Origin: JAGOTP01 sp964567995
GTDB lineage: Bacteria > Patescibacteriota > Patescibacteriia > 2-12-FULL-60-25
Reading direction: 5' to 3'
Length of the DNA stretch: 64,000 bases
Assembly: GCA_964567995.1 (NCBI GenBank)
Contig: CAZMOB010000002.1
Location: 124,001 to 188,000, forward strand
The notes under the pieces: generated by a model
What the model saw: the letters and a program-made list of their open reading frames with translations, nothing else
Told to the model about the DNA's origin: nothing
Databases searched by the model: none
Position numbers and translations under genes: made by a program
Shown here: in pieces, positions 1-8,319 of the stretch
How the letters are laid out: every line of letters begins with the position of its first letter
Numbering within the stretch: position 1 is the first letter of the stretch

Positions 1-8
1 GGTTTCTA

Positions 9-83
9 TGGAGCGGGTGAGGGGAATCGAACCCCTCTCAGCAGGTTGGAAACCTGCGGTAATAGCCACTATACGACACCCGC
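9..83 (-). tRNA. tRNA-Gly(UCC)
   Basis: A full cloverleaf reads on the minus strand. The 7-bp acceptor stem pairs 77-83 with 13-19. The anticodon loop TTTCCAA gives anticodon UCC, and the T-arm loop is GTTCGATTC. The CCA end is encoded (9-11) and the discriminator base is U. A second glycine tRNA (GCC) lies near the other end of the window. Confidence 0.96.
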
Positions 84-197
84 CTATGGATTTGTGGCCT
101 AATGTTCCCAGATTTTTCGCCTGGAGGCAAGTTTTGCTGCCAAGTTGATTCTTTTGCCATTCATCTATAGGGTATAGCCTCGAAGGGAGATGTTTTT

Positions 198-503
198 ATG
201 GCAGAGGGTGATGGTGGTGGGATGTTAAAGGGTTTGGATGCTCTGCAGGGCCTCTTCAGTGGGGTGTTCCTGACGGAGAACGCTCCTGACCTGGATACGC
301 TGCCCAGGCTGGAGGAAGTGCAGGTCGCGTACATGATGTGCATCTTGGTGAGGACGGAGTTCAACCTTCGTCATGCAGCTGAGATCCTGGACGTGTCCCG
401 CTCAACCCTGTACCTCAGGGTGAAGAAGTACGGGATCACGATCGACCCTGATCGCCCCAAAAAATCCCGTCCAAGAAAGGTGCGTAAGAAGCTGGTCGCG
501 TAG
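198..503 (+). CDS. Small Fis-type helix-turn-helix DNA-binding protein
   Basis: A 101-residue protein. Residues about 38-80 match the Fis-type C-terminal helix-turn-helix seen in NtrC-family activators: a first helix beginning LEEVQVAYM, then NLRHAAEILDVSRSTLY as helix-turn-helix, then LRVKKYGI. The last 15 residues are Lys/Arg rich. There is no AAA+ or receiver domain, so it is a stand-alone DNA binder, perhaps nucleoid-associated like Fis or a small regulator; the role is inferred. The start at 198 follows AAGGGAG at a good distance. Codon use (AGG for Arg, many GC-ending codons) differs from the neighbouring core genes. It is followed at once by a strong terminator, so it is probably transcribed alone. 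Confidence 0.8.
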   Translation: MAEGDGGGMLKGLDALQGLFSGVFLTENAPDLDTLPRLEEVQVAYMMCILVRTEFNLRHAAEILDVSRSTLYLRVKKYGITIDPDRPKKSRPRKVRKKLVA

Positions 504-512
504 GAGGTCTTG

Positions 513-570
513 CGAGCACGTTCGGAAGCGAGCTAGTCTGAGCTCGTCGCTCCGACGTGCTCGTTTCCGT
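513..570 (+). terminator. Long-stem terminator after the Fis-like gene
   Basis: CGAGCACG at 513-520 pairs with CGTGCTCG at 556-563. The interior arms (CGGA-AGCGA with TCGCT-CCG, and GAGCT with AGCTC) extend the stem to about 20 bp with small bulges. A T-rich tail follows. It separates the Fis-like gene from the convergent rlmI-like gene. Confidence 0.8.
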
Positions 571-580
571 TTCTGTTTGT

Positions 581-1807
581 TTACACGGTCCCCGTCACCT
601 GCATGATCACTGTTTTCAGATAGCGTCCTTCTGGAAATGAGAGAAGTTCCGCATGATCGACGTCATGTCCGATCCACTCGAGGAGACGAACTTGTTTCCC
701 GGCGCGTCCTGCAGCGATACGAAGCATCGAACGGAAATCTTCGGGACTGACACGTCCCGAGCACGAGCTACTCACTAGAATTCCCCCAACTGGTAAGTGG
801 CGCAAACAAGATGTATTCAAGAAGGTGTAAGCCTTCAACGCTTGTTCGACATGTGAGCCATCTTTTGTAAGTGCTGGTGGATCGCAGATGATAAGATCAT
901 AAGGTCCGCCAACCAATTCGCTTGCCTCAAGCATCGGGAAAATATCCGTTTCAACAAATTCGTTGATTGATTCATTGTTGGCGTCAAAGCCATTAGCGGT
1001 GGTGGTTGTCTCTGCGATTTCTAAGGCTGTTCGCGATGCATCCACGTGTTGTACAAAGCTCGCCCCACCCTTCAAGGCATGTACACCGAAGGCGCCGGTG
1101 TAGCTGAACAGATTCAGTACCCGTCGGTTCTTCGCTAAGCGCTTCACGGCCAAGCGAGCCGGACGCTGATCGAGGAAGAAGCCGGTTTTTTGTCCCTTCA
1201 AGACATCGGCCAAGAAGGTGATGCCGTCTTCAAGAAAGGGGACTGGGCCGTCGATCGTGCCGTGATGGACTTCTGCGTCACGTGGCGTGAGTCCTTCCAT
1301 GCGACGAGCTTCGACATCTGACCGTTCAACGATTGTGAACGCATCGGATTGAGTTGCGGCAAACTGTTTCAAACCAGCGATGATCTCATCTCGCAGTCGA
1401 TCCATGCCAAGCGTGTGTAGTTGGAAGACGTAGGTCGAGTCGTAGCGATCGACGATTAAGCCAGCCAAGCCATCTGTTTCGGCATGGGCTAATCGATAGC
1501 CGTTGGTTTCGGCTGGGAGATGGGCAGTTTTCCAATCGTGCAATTCTTGAAAACGTTTGGCAAAGAAAGCGGCATTGAAAACGGTTGTCGCATCATGCGT
1601 CAGTAAACGGATCCGAATCGACGTTTTCGGATTCCATGTTCCGAGCCCAAGCGTCTTTCCAAGATTGTCTTGAATTTCAACAATTGCGCCTGGTTCTGCG
1701 CCAATCGGCTGAACGTCGATCGCTTCGGAGAATACCCAAGGATGACCGGCACGGACCGGAATATGGCGGCCAGCTTTGAGCTTGGCAAACGGACGGGAAG
1801 AAGACAT
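581..1807 (-). CDS. rlmI: RlmI-family 23S rRNA (cytosine-C5) methyltransferase
   Basis: A 408-residue SAM-dependent methyltransferase of the RlmI/COG1092 type, which methylates C1962 of 23S rRNA in known members. The N-terminal PUA-like part (about 1-80, GRHIPVRAGHPWVFSEA) binds RNA. The C-terminal Rossmann fold shows motif I (VLNLFSYTGAFGVHAL, about 232), a conserved acidic SAM site (HVDASRTALE), motif IV (DLIICDPPAL) and the Cys-containing SSSCSGRVS segment typical of the family. Length is normal (about 390-400). A CATACT hexamer lies 7 nt before the ATG, close to the leaderless pattern seen elsewhere in the window. Its 5' end faces the divergent HIT gene. Confidence 0.9.
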   Translation of the reverse strand: MSSSRPFAKLKAGRHIPVRAGHPWVFSEAIDVQPIGAEPGAIVEIQDNLGKTLGLGTWNPKTSIRIRLLTHDATTVFNAAFFAKRFQELHDWKTAHLPAETNGYRLAHAETDGLAGLIVDRYDSTYVFQLHTLGMDRLRDEIIAGLKQFAATQSDAFTIVERSDVEARRMEGLTPRDAEVHHGTIDGPVPFLEDGITFLADVLKGQKTGFFLDQRPARLAVKRLAKNRRVLNLFSYTGAFGVHALKGGASFVQHVDASRTALEIAETTTTANGFDANNESINEFVETDIFPMLEASELVGGPYDLIICDPPALTKDGSHVEQALKAYTFLNTSCLRHLPVGGILVSSSCSGRVSPEDFRSMLRIAAGRAGKQVRLLEWIGHDVDHAELLSFPEGRYLKTVIMQVTGTV

Positions 1808-1876
1808 GCGGCTGAGTATGCCTTGAATTCGAAAAAACGTCTATCTTTATTGACAAAATTGCTTATTTACAACACA

Positions 1877-2374
1877 ATGAAATATTCCATTATGGATGTG
1901 ATTCTCCCACCAAAACGTCGAATCCCAGCTTTTCTGTGGCTGTTGCTGGCACTTGGAATTGGTGTGGTGCTTGGAGCGAGTTTGTTCCGGTCGGTCGAAC
2001 CACGCAGTTTGCTGGCTTGGAATGCTTGCCGAGAAGGATCTTGTCTCCGTTTGAACGAAGTGACAGGTCTTGCTGCTGCGCTCGGGATTACCTATGCCGC
2101 TGATGCCTTGCCGCAGGTTGTTCATGAAACAGCCTACTCCTTGGTCTTGCGTCATCCGCTGCCAGAGGCGCGTGTGCATTACGTCGTGATTCCAAAAAAA
2201 GATATCAAAAATATTGGTGAGCTGAGCGACGCCGACAAGGCCTATCTGCTGGACGCATTTGCTTTAATGCAGGAACTCATCAAACAAGATCACCTTACGA
2301 AATATATTATTAAAACTAACGGTCCGGGATATCAAGATGTCGCCTATCTCCACTTCCATTTAATGGCGGAGTAG
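1877..2374 (+). CDS. Membrane-anchored HIT-domain protein
   Basis: 165 residues. Residues about 16-36 form one transmembrane helix (FLWLLLALGIGVVLGASLF), followed by a HIT fold: ARVHYVVIPKKDI is the strand before the helix, and YLHFHLMAE at the C terminus is the histidine-triad strand. In typical HIT hydrolases the motif is HxHxH. Here the first His is Tyr, while the central His-Phe-His core remains, so nucleotide hydrolase activity is possible but not certain. ATG at 1877 is chosen because it directly precedes the helix; ATG at 1892 is an alternative. The stop abuts the stop of the convergent cca gene. Confidence 0.78.
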   Translation: MKYSIMDVILPPKRRIPAFLWLLLALGIGVVLGASLFRSVEPRSLLAWNACREGSCLRLNEVTGLAAALGITYAADALPQVVHETAYSLVLRHPLPEARVHYVVIPKKDIKNIGELSDADKAYLLDAFALMQELIKQDHLTKYIIKTNGPGYQDVAYLHFHLMAE

Positions 2375-3904
2375 CTACGGTGCTCTGTGACCACGTGTTT
2401 TGATTAACTCACCGATAAGCACCAAGGCATCTTCTTTTGTGCGAATAGTTCCTTGATCGCGTGCGTGTTCAATCGTGCGCATTAGATCGCCAACGTAAGG
2501 ACCAGGTTCAATCTGAAAGAGCTCGATGAGCTCATGGCCCATGACGAGCGGATGTTTCGCTTCTTCGTCGAGTTTTTCTCGAACGATCGTTTCTTTAAAA
2601 AGAGTCCCATACGGGTAATCCCGCGTATCTGGATCCGGGAACGCGCGGCCGCGGAAATCCGCTTCGGCGGCGGCATGTAGGACGCGCCAGTTCAAGGGTT
2701 TCGTCTTTTTCAACAATGTTCGGATCGCATTCGCGTAGCTCGCGTCCGTCAATTCGCCCTTTTGTTTTTTGAGGTAGTATTCGCCGGGTCGTAAATGATG
2801 GAGCGCGATCAAGCGAGCGGCTTCTGACACGGCTTCAGAGAAGCGCAGACGGCTGCAGAAGGCGATGGTCGGAGCTTCGCCTGCCTCTTGGTGTCCAGGA
2901 GAGCGCCAGCGCATGATGCCATCTTTTTCCGCGCGGTGCGTCGTGGCTGGTTTTCCCAGATCGTGGCAGAGGGCTCCAAAGACGGTCTGTAGTTGTTCTT
3001 CTCGCGTAAAGTCTGCGTTTTCTCCACGGCGAATCATCTTGGCGGCCTGGTCGACGACGAGCATGGTATGAATCCAGACATCGCCTTCTGGATGCCATTC
3101 TGGTTCTTGAGGCGTATCGATGAGCGCATGAAGTTCAGGGTAGTCTTGGCTGATGATGCCGAGCTCGCGCAGAAATTCGAACCCCAGTGATGGGCGCTTG
3201 GCGAGCAAAAGAAGTTTGCCGAGTTCATCGGTGATCCGTTCGGGGGAAAGTTCCTTCAGATGCCCGTCTTTCGTTATCTGCTGCATGAGTGTCTGTGACG
3301 CTGGGTCGACCGTCAGCTCAAAGCGCGCGAGGAGTTGCATGGCTCGGTAGACACGGAGAGGATCGTCCACGAAGGTCTTAGGATCGACGACTTTAAGGAG
3401 GCGTTTTTCAAGATCAGCTTGCCCGTTCCAAGGATCAATCAGTTCACCCGTAAGCGGATCGAGAGATATCGCGTTGATCGTGAAGTCGCGTCGCCGAGCG
3501 GCTTCGTATTCGGATAAGTACGGGTCAGTATTCACAGCGAATCCTGTGTGACCAGGGGCTATCTTGGATTCGGTTCGTGGAATCGCGACATCGAATTCTA
3601 CACCATGCGATAGATGAATTTTGAGGATACCGAAGGCTCGACCTACGTCATGAACTTGGCCGGGAAAAAGCGCTTCAAGCAACGTCTGGAGGCGCGGAGC
3701 TTCGATACCGAAAATCTCCACATCTGCATCTTTTGGTTCTTGTTCAAGTAAGAGATCACGTACATAGCCCCCAACAATGAGGGCACGTGGTTTCGTTGTT
3801 TGCTGCTCGTGTACAGGTTCCTTTGCAACCGTCTTGCACAAGTCTAAAATTGCACCGATGAGCAAAGGGTTTTGTTGTTGTAGTTTGGAAAGCAAAGATG
3901 GCAT
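2375..3904 (-). CDS. cca: CCA-adding tRNA nucleotidyltransferase with HD domain
   Basis: 509 residues. The N-terminal nucleotidyltransferase head has GGYVRDLLL (about 45-53), a DADVEIF metal site and RRDFTINAIS (about 137-146), then the RNA/nucleotide-binding neck (DPLRVYRAMQLLARF). An HD phosphohydrolase-type domain follows (HTMLVVDQ, ALCHDLGKP about 305-313, HHLRP). Members add or repair the tRNA 3' CCA. Three of the four tRNAs here end directly in an encoded CCA and the fourth (tRNA-Tyr) in ACCA, so repair is the likely role for these. Transcription seems to begin at the ATG: TTGCCA, 17 nt, TACCCT, 6 nt, ATG, with no ribosome binding site. Confidence 0.93.
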   Translation of the reverse strand: MPSLLSKLQQQNPLLIGAILDLCKTVAKEPVHEQQTTKPRALIVGGYVRDLLLEQEPKDADVEIFGIEAPRLQTLLEALFPGQVHDVGRAFGILKIHLSHGVEFDVAIPRTESKIAPGHTGFAVNTDPYLSEYEAARRRDFTINAISLDPLTGELIDPWNGQADLEKRLLKVVDPKTFVDDPLRVYRAMQLLARFELTVDPASQTLMQQITKDGHLKELSPERITDELGKLLLLAKRPSLGFEFLRELGIISQDYPELHALIDTPQEPEWHPEGDVWIHTMLVVDQAAKMIRRGENADFTREEQLQTVFGALCHDLGKPATTHRAEKDGIMRWRSPGHQEAGEAPTIAFCSRLRFSEAVSEAARLIALHHLRPGEYYLKKQKGELTDASYANAIRTLLKKTKPLNWRVLHAAAEADFRGRAFPDPDTRDYPYGTLFKETIVREKLDEEAKHPLVMGHELIELFQIEPGPYVGDLMRTIEHARDQGTIRTKEDALVLIGELIKTRGHRAP

Positions 3905-3910
3905 AGGGCT

Positions 3911-3939
3911 AGGGTAAAGCTTGGTCTGTTCGTTGGCAA
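3911..3939 (-). promoter_or_regulatory. Leaderless-type promoter of cca
   Basis: On the minus strand TTGCCA (3934-3939), a 17-nt spacer and TACCCT (3911-3916) are followed 6 nt later by the cca ATG. A start 7 nt after the -10 box would be the A of the start codon. Confidence 0.7.
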
Positions 3940-3960
3940 AACACCTTTAAAAAGACAGAT

Positions 3961-4000
3961 GCCCGGATGGGGAAAGGATCTCCTTTCATCCCATCCGGGC
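3961..4000 (-). terminator. Terminator of hflX
   Basis: GCCCGGATGGG at 3961-3971 pairs perfectly with CCCATCCGGGC at 3990-4000, with an inner AAAGGA/TCCTTT stem. Read on the minus strand the stem is followed by a run of five T. It lies between hflX and cca. Confidence 0.75.
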
Positions 4001-4039
4001 GAAGTCGACTACAGGGTGCACGGGGAGTTAACGGTGAAT

Positions 4040-5188
4040 CTATTTTTGAGTCGCGTCAAGGTGTAACGGTAATTGCTGAATGAGAGAGTCTAGCCCTTGT
4101 CGTGTTGCCGTTGATACGAAGACGGGCGAGTACGCGCGGTAGGTTTTGGAGAGTGTTTTTTCAGGCACACGTTTTAACAGATCAATCTTGTTGAAGACGT
4201 ACATCTTTGGCGTGTCATGAACGCCAAGTTCATCGAGAATCGTTTCAACCTCTTGAATCTTGGCCTCTCGGTGTGGGTCGCTGACATCAATGACGTGGAG
4301 AATCAGATCGGCATCAATTGTTTCGTCGAGCGTTGAACGGAAGGCTTGGATGAGTTGCGGCGGTAGATCTTGGATAAAGCCGATGGTGTCAGATAAGAGT
4401 AATTCTTCACCCTGCGGTTTTCCTGTCTGAGTGTTGGGTTCTTTTGCGATCCAAAGTTTTCCGACGCGCGTATCAAGTGTCGCGAAGAGTTGGTTGGCGA
4501 CATAGGCACCTTTGCGAGTCAGCACATTCAGGAGGGAGGATTTGCCGGCGTTTGTATAGCCCACGATCGAAACCGTTTTGAGTCCTAATCGATCACGTCG
4601 TACGCGTTGGCCGGTGCGACCAATCGCCAATTTGGCCAGCTCTTTTTTCGTTTGATCTTCCTGCGCGGCCAAGTGACGCTTCATGATCTCGGTATTCGTT
4701 TCTCCCTGACCGCCACGTCCGCCGATCCCACCAGATTGCTGCATGAGTTCCATGCCCATGCCAAAGATACGCGGACCCATGTGTCGGATCGCGGCGAGTT
4801 TGATCTGAAGTTTTGCCTCAGCGGTTTTGGCGTGTTTATCGAAGATCTTGAGAATCAAGTCAACGCGGTCCCAGGCGCGGAGCCCGTGTTTTCTGAGAAT
4901 CTCACCCAATTCGAACATCTGCTTCGGTTTGAGCAGGTTGTTTACGATGATCAGTTCACACTTTTCGTCTTTGGCGATTTGGATGAGTTCTTCGATTTTG
5001 CCGGGACCGATGTAGGTTCGATAATTAGGAGTAGCTCTTTTCTGGATAGTTTTGACGACCACGATGCCACCATACGTTTTGGTGAGCGCATCAAGTTCGG
5101 TAAGGCGTCGTTCGGCAGTGGGTTTAGTCATCTCGGGAGAAATGACGTCGATTAAAATCGCTCGGGGAGTGAGAGTAAGTCGTTGCAT
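4040..5188 (-). CDS. hflX: GTPase HflX (ribosome-splitting factor)
   Basis: 382 residues. The N-terminal HflX domain (TYIGPGKIEEL, about 60) and Gly-rich linker (QQSGGIGGRGGQGE, about 150) are followed by the G domain: G1 GYTNAGKSS (about 211), G3 DTIGF, G4 NKID. HflX binds the 50S subunit and rescues stalled or heat-damaged ribosomes, fitting the translation-rich neighbourhood. It lacks the longer C-terminal part of E. coli HflX, as many bacterial forms do. The ATG at 5188 lies 6 nt after TACTCT with no ribosome binding site. Confidence 0.95.
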   Translation of the reverse strand: MQRLTLTPRAILIDVISPEMTKPTAERRLTELDALTKTYGGIVVVKTIQKRATPNYRTYIGPGKIEELIQIAKDEKCELIIVNNLLKPKQMFELGEILRKHGLRAWDRVDLILKIFDKHAKTAEAKLQIKLAAIRHMGPRIFGMGMELMQQSGGIGGRGGQGETNTEIMKRHLAAQEDQTKKELAKLAIGRTGQRVRRDRLGLKTVSIVGYTNAGKSSLLNVLTRKGAYVANQLFATLDTRVGKLWIAKEPNTQTGKPQGEELLLSDTIGFIQDLPPQLIQAFRSTLDETIDADLILHVIDVSDPHREAKIQEVETILDELGVHDTPKMYVFNKIDLLKRVPEKTLSKTYRAYSPVFVSTATRQGLDSLIQQLPLHLDATQK

Positions 5189-5194
5189 ATATGA

Positions 5195-5223
5195 AGAGTA
5201 GTTTTTAGAGAATGATCAAACAA
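5195..5223 (-). promoter_or_regulatory. Leaderless-type promoter of hflX
   Basis: Minus strand: TTGTTT (5218-5223), 17 nt, TACTCT (5195-5200), 6 nt, ATG. Same geometry as cca, smpB and the four-copy family. Confidence 0.65.
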
Positions 5224-5318
5224 TCTCAGGCTCTGGGCCTGTTTTAGCCGAAATTTTGTCTATAGATGGCGCATAATGAAAGCATACGAAATGACCGAGC
5301 ATTTGTCTATCACCCTTC

Positions 5319-5347
5319 TTGACAAAAGAAGGATAATTTGTTATTAT
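5319..5347 (+). promoter_or_regulatory. Strong sigma70-type promoter
   Basis: TTGACA at 5319-5324, a 17-nt spacer and TATTAT at 5342-5347. The expected start is about 5354, giving a leader of about 200 nt before the gene at 5552. Confidence 0.8.
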
Positions 5348-5396
5348 AACCCGTTATTAAAATGGCCGAGTCGTAGCAATTTTAGAACTGACGTTC

Positions 5397-5435
5397 AGCG
5401 ATCTAAGCATGTATAGCATACATGCTTAGATCGCT
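5397..5435 (+). repeat. 18-bp perfect inverted repeat in an mRNA leader
   Basis: The 18 nt at 5397-5414 are the exact reverse complement of 5418-5435, with a 3-nt loop (AGC). No T-run follows, so it is not an ordinary terminator. It would sit about 45 nt into the leader of the gene at 5552, and could be an mRNA stabiliser, a processing site or an operator. Confidence 0.85.
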
Positions 5436-5551
5436 GCCCATCACACTGGTTTGCTGGGGAGCGGCTCTTTTCAATCAAATGCGGACAATCCGCCACTTCC
5501 TCCGAAAGTGAATTTCGATCAGGAATCGAAATCGGAGAGGGGATCAAGATC

Positions 5552-6166
5552 ATGGAGAAGATCAGTCTCGGTTCTGTCGTCGAGATCGTTCTCGCGGCGT
5601 TCGCCGCCGTCGCTGTCCAGCTCCGCAGGGAACAGGATCACGATCTCGTAGAGCTCAGGGTCACGGCACACTATCCTGGCTGCGCCTTCGTCCCGGTCTA
5701 CAAGACGGGCGACGGACTGTTCAGGGAGTGGCACCCCAATTTCGCTCAGCCGCTCCCGAAGGGGATCGGAGAGGGTGTGACTGTCTACCAGTCGGCCGGC
5801 AACCCCAATCTCTTCCTCTTCAAATGCCTTCCTGAAGGTGCTGAGAGGATCGAGGACAAGGAGAACCCTCTCTGCTGGGTGCAGGTCCGTTCAGATGATC
5901 TCTTCGGGCGACTAACCAAGCGTATGAGCGAGCGCGCTCGTCTGATCGGCGAGATGGATCTCGCTATCGCGACTGCTGAGCCGATGCTCGTCGCCTGGAC
6001 GAGCAAGGGGGACTTCTCTCATCGGAGGCAGCCGGCTCTCGAAGCCTGCTTCTCCTTCGTTTCGGACCCTGCCGTCTGGCGCTACGCCATGATGACACCC
6101 GCTAACGAGGCTCTCCGAGCGCTCGTCGAGCAGATTCAGGCGACTACTCCTGCCAAGAGCGGCTAA
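5552..6166 (+). CDS. Unrecognised 204-residue protein with N-terminal hydrophobic segment
   Basis: I do not recognise a family. Residues about 7-23 (GSVVEIVLAAFAAVAVQ) form a short hydrophobic helix, either a membrane anchor or an uncleaved signal. The rest is soluble-looking and Trp/Pro containing, with an amphipathic C-terminal helix. The ATG at 5552 follows GGAGAGGGG, a good ribosome binding site, unlike most core genes here. Codon use (AGG, CTC, GAG, GTC) is clearly different from hflX next door. It has its own promoter and a long leader with an 18-bp hairpin. The gene at 6461 has the same style but no visible sequence similarity. Probably an acquired or lineage-specific gene. Confidence 0.75.
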   Translation: MEKISLGSVVEIVLAAFAAVAVQLRREQDHDLVELRVTAHYPGCAFVPVYKTGDGLFREWHPNFAQPLPKGIGEGVTVYQSAGNPNLFLFKCLPEGAERIEDKENPLCWVQVRSDDLFGRLTKRMSERARLIGEMDLAIATAEPMLVAWTSKGDFSHRRQPALEACFSFVSDPAVWRYAMMTPANEALRALVEQIQATTPAKSG

Positions 6167-6460
6167 CCACAGTCTTCGGACGAGTGCTAGCCAAAGAACA
6201 GCAACGCTTCCCCAGCGTTGTCACAGGTTTGCGAGCTGATTTCGGAACGGCTCGTTGTGCCTTCGCACATTCCGATAGACGCGCTGCGTCTGCTCCTCTT
6301 TCTCTGAGAAGCGGGCGAACGCGGTGACCATGGCTTGCTCCATTGGTCGCCGCTCAAGATGAGGAACGATACACGAATCGTTTTTCGTCCTGAGTGAAAG
6401 ATCTCAGTGTCCTTTCACCCCACCCAACCAACCCCTCATATCGAGGGGAGGAGGCACAGC
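6167..6460 (+). other. 294-bp leader between two atypical genes
   Basis: No gene is seen. Several hairpins occur, for example CAACGCT with AGCGTTG near 6210-6228 and an AACGAT/ATCGTT stem followed by T's near 6363-6383. No convincing promoter was found, so the downstream gene may be cotranscribed with 5552 or use a weak promoter. Confidence 0.5.
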
Positions 6461-6940
6461 ATGGATAGCAAGATTGATTTGAATCTGCACCTTCTCTTTC
6501 TCGCGATCATCGTATTCCCGTCCACGGCTCTTCGACGGGCCGTCCATCTGGAACTCGTGTGCCCGCCTGTCTGGCAGACCCGGATCTTTTCTCCGAAAGA
6601 AGAGGATACTCTCCGCGTTCTGACCCATCTCGAACTGACTCAGGTGGCTCAAGGATCGCAGCGTTTTATCCGTGCCCTGTGGATTGGAGCGATCGCTCCT
6701 ATCCCGTGCTCTACGGGCGAATTTCTTCCTAGGAGGGATCCTTATATCTGGTGTACCCGTGACGTCGGAACCGAGCAGGAGGAGTCTGGCTGGTTCGCTG
6801 GGGCCGATCGTGATGACTACTTCCCCTTTCTCATGGCAGCTTTCTTTTCGATCGAAGAAGCAAATGCCTGGATCAACAAGAAAGTAGCTGAGGAACAGGC
6901 GAAGCAACGGAGTGAGGCATTGCGTCGTCGGTGGGGATGA
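6461..6940 (+). CDS. Unrecognised 159-residue protein, possible N-terminal signal/anchor
   Basis: No family is recognised. Residues about 8-22 (LHLLFLAIIVFPSTA) are hydrophobic and could be a signal or anchor. The middle part is rich in aromatic residues, and the last 35 residues form a charged helix (ANAWINKKVAEEQAKQRSEA). The ATG at 6461 is chosen because GGGGAGGAGG lies 6-8 nt upstream; the longer frame from 6407 has no such site and includes non-coding-looking sequence. It ends before a strong terminator with a UACG-type tetraloop. Composition matches the gene at 5552 rather than the core genes. Confidence 0.72.
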   Translation: MDSKIDLNLHLLFLAIIVFPSTALRRAVHLELVCPPVWQTRIFSPKEEDTLRVLTHLELTQVAQGSQRFIRALWIGAIAPIPCSTGEFLPRRDPYIWCTRDVGTEQEESGWFAGADRDDYFPFLMAAFFSIEEANAWINKKVAEEQAKQRSEALRRRWG

Positions 6941-7081
6941 AGTTTAGGGAATGATGTACATTTAAAGTTCCCGCCGTCATAAGACGGTCGGTGTAGCCGG
7001 TCAGTGAATCGAGAATCTCCCGTCGAGTATAAAAGTTCGACCCAACTAAAGACGCAGCGGCCCACGTGCCGCGCTCTTCTG

Positions 7082-7116
7082 AGGACGTGCCTACGGGTGC
7101 GTCCTACGTGTTTTTT
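7082..7116 (+). terminator. Terminator with TACG tetraloop
   Basis: A 10-bp stem (AGGACGTGCC with GGGTGCGTCCT, two G-T pairs) closes a TACG loop. CACGT/ACGTG flanks extend it, and TTTTTT follows at 7111-7116. It ends the transcript of the gene at 6461. Confidence 0.8.
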
Positions 7117-7123
7117 AAGGCTT

Positions 7124-7387
7124 CTAAAAAAGAAATTTCACTAATCCAAAAACGGCGATAATCGCCCAAATGATATTCAACACCACTAGGGGAGCATCAT
7201 GGTGAAGATAGGCCTCTAGGAACAGGGCTATCGCTCCCAGCAAATTCAAAACAGCATACGTCGGATCGTGACTTTGGATGATGTCAAAGCTGTTTAATCC
7301 GTAACTGAGCAAAATGGCAGAAATACCAAACCAGCCAACGACAGCAAGGATCGGGTGTTGGTTCTCTCGTTTATTGCTACGTCGCAT
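7124..7387 (-). CDS. CBU_0592-like small membrane protein
   Basis: 87 residues with three predicted membrane helices (about 13-30, 42-60 and 66-85). The pattern GWFGISAILLSYGLNS, then NLLGAIALFLEAYL, then PLVVLNIIWAIIAVFGL matches the CBU_0592-like domain of small membrane proteins of unknown function. It lies just downstream of the aldolase and sugar-kinase genes on the same strand (5-bp gap to fba), so it may share their transcript. Confidence 0.75.
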   Translation of the reverse strand: MRRSNKRENQHPILAVVGWFGISAILLSYGLNSFDIIQSHDPTYAVLNLLGAIALFLEAYLHHDAPLVVLNIIWAIIAVFGLVKFLF

Positions 7388-7392
7388 ACACT

Positions 7393-8310
7393 TTACGCTT
7401 TCCCCGCACTTCCAAATAGTTTTATTTTTTGTCGTGCAACTTCGGTCATAAGGAGTGAGGCGGGACCAAGGAATTTACGTGGGTCAATGACTTTGGGAAG
7501 CTCGTCGATGGCTTCACGAATGCCTGCGGTAAACGCCAAGCGGAGGTCGGTATCGATATTCACTTTCGTAATTCCCAGTTTGATGGCCACTTTGATGTCT
7601 TTATCGAGTACGCCCCGAGCTGCCCCGATTTTTGCCCCATGATGTTCCGCCAGATCGATCAGATCTTCGCGTACGCCTGAGGCGCCGTGCAAGACAAGGG
7701 GAATACGAACGAGCGCAGCGATTTCCTTGAGACGCTTTAGATCAAGACGTGGCAGTCCCTCAAACTTGTACGCGCCATGTGCTGTACCGATGGAGATCGC
7801 CAAGCTATCGCACCCTGTCTCTTTAGCAAAAAGCGCCGCTTCGGCTGGATCCGTTAGGAGCGCTTCTGCTTCGGCGACAGACACATGATCTTCCACACCG
7901 CGAATCGCCCCAATTTCAGCTTCAACCGAAATCTTTTTTGCTTTTGCCCAGGCAACCACTTTCTTGGTCGTCGCAATATTTTCTTTCAGTGGTAATCGAG
8001 AGGCATCAATCATCACGCTGCTGTAGCCTTGCTTGATCGCTTCTTTAATCGTTGCAAGGTTCTTTCCATGATCAACATGAAGCACCACAGGGAGTTTTGC
8101 TTCAGCGGCTACGCGGGCCAATGCGATCAGATATCCCATCCCTGCATATTCAATCGCTCCTTCACTTGTTTGCAAAATGATTGGTGACTTGAGTTCGAGC
8201 GCCGCTTTCATGACGGCCTCGACCATTTCAAGATTGTTCACGTTGAACGCAGGTACGGCGAAGCCTTCTTTACGGGCTTTTTGGAGCAGCTTCTGGGAGG
8301 AGATGAGCAT
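7393..8310 (-). CDS. fba: Class II fructose-bisphosphate aldolase
   Basis: 305 residues, the family's normal length. It cleaves fructose-1,6-bisphosphate into the two triose phosphates. Visible signatures are the N-terminal PAFNVNNLEM, the zinc-ligand motif HVDHG (about 78-82), the EAEIG zinc-ligand strand, the HGASGV loop, and the C-terminal phosphate-binding NIDTDLRLAF. It is read with the PfkB-family kinase 9 bp upstream; with tpiA at 31.2 kb these are the visible glycolytic genes. A tagatose-bisphosphate aldolase role cannot be excluded by eye. Confidence 0.93.
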   Translation of the reverse strand: MLISSQKLLQKARKEGFAVPAFNVNNLEMVEAVMKAALELKSPIILQTSEGAIEYAGMGYLIALARVAAEAKLPVVLHVDHGKNLATIKEAIKQGYSSVMIDASRLPLKENIATTKKVVAWAKAKKISVEAEIGAIRGVEDHVSVAEAEALLTDPAEAALFAKETGCDSLAISIGTAHGAYKFEGLPRLDLKRLKEIAALVRIPLVLHGASGVREDLIDLAEHHGAKIGAARGVLDKDIKVAIKLGITKVNIDTDLRLAFTAGIREAIDELPKVIDPRKFLGPASLLMTEVARQKIKLFGSAGKA

Positions 8311-8319
8311 AGGAAAAAA

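Larger units (their letters stand above)
5189..5551 (+). other. 363-bp gap: divergent promoters and long leader
   Basis: No gene is seen. The left edge holds the hflX promoter (minus). The middle holds the promoter and structured leader of the gene at 5552, including the perfect inverted repeat at 5397-5435. The remaining 115 nt before the ATG show nothing recognisable except GGAGAGGGG before the start. Confidence 0.7.

Noticed and set aside
4607..5155. 182-residue plus-strand frame inside hflX
   Set aside because: Antisense shadow of a well-conserved GTPase.
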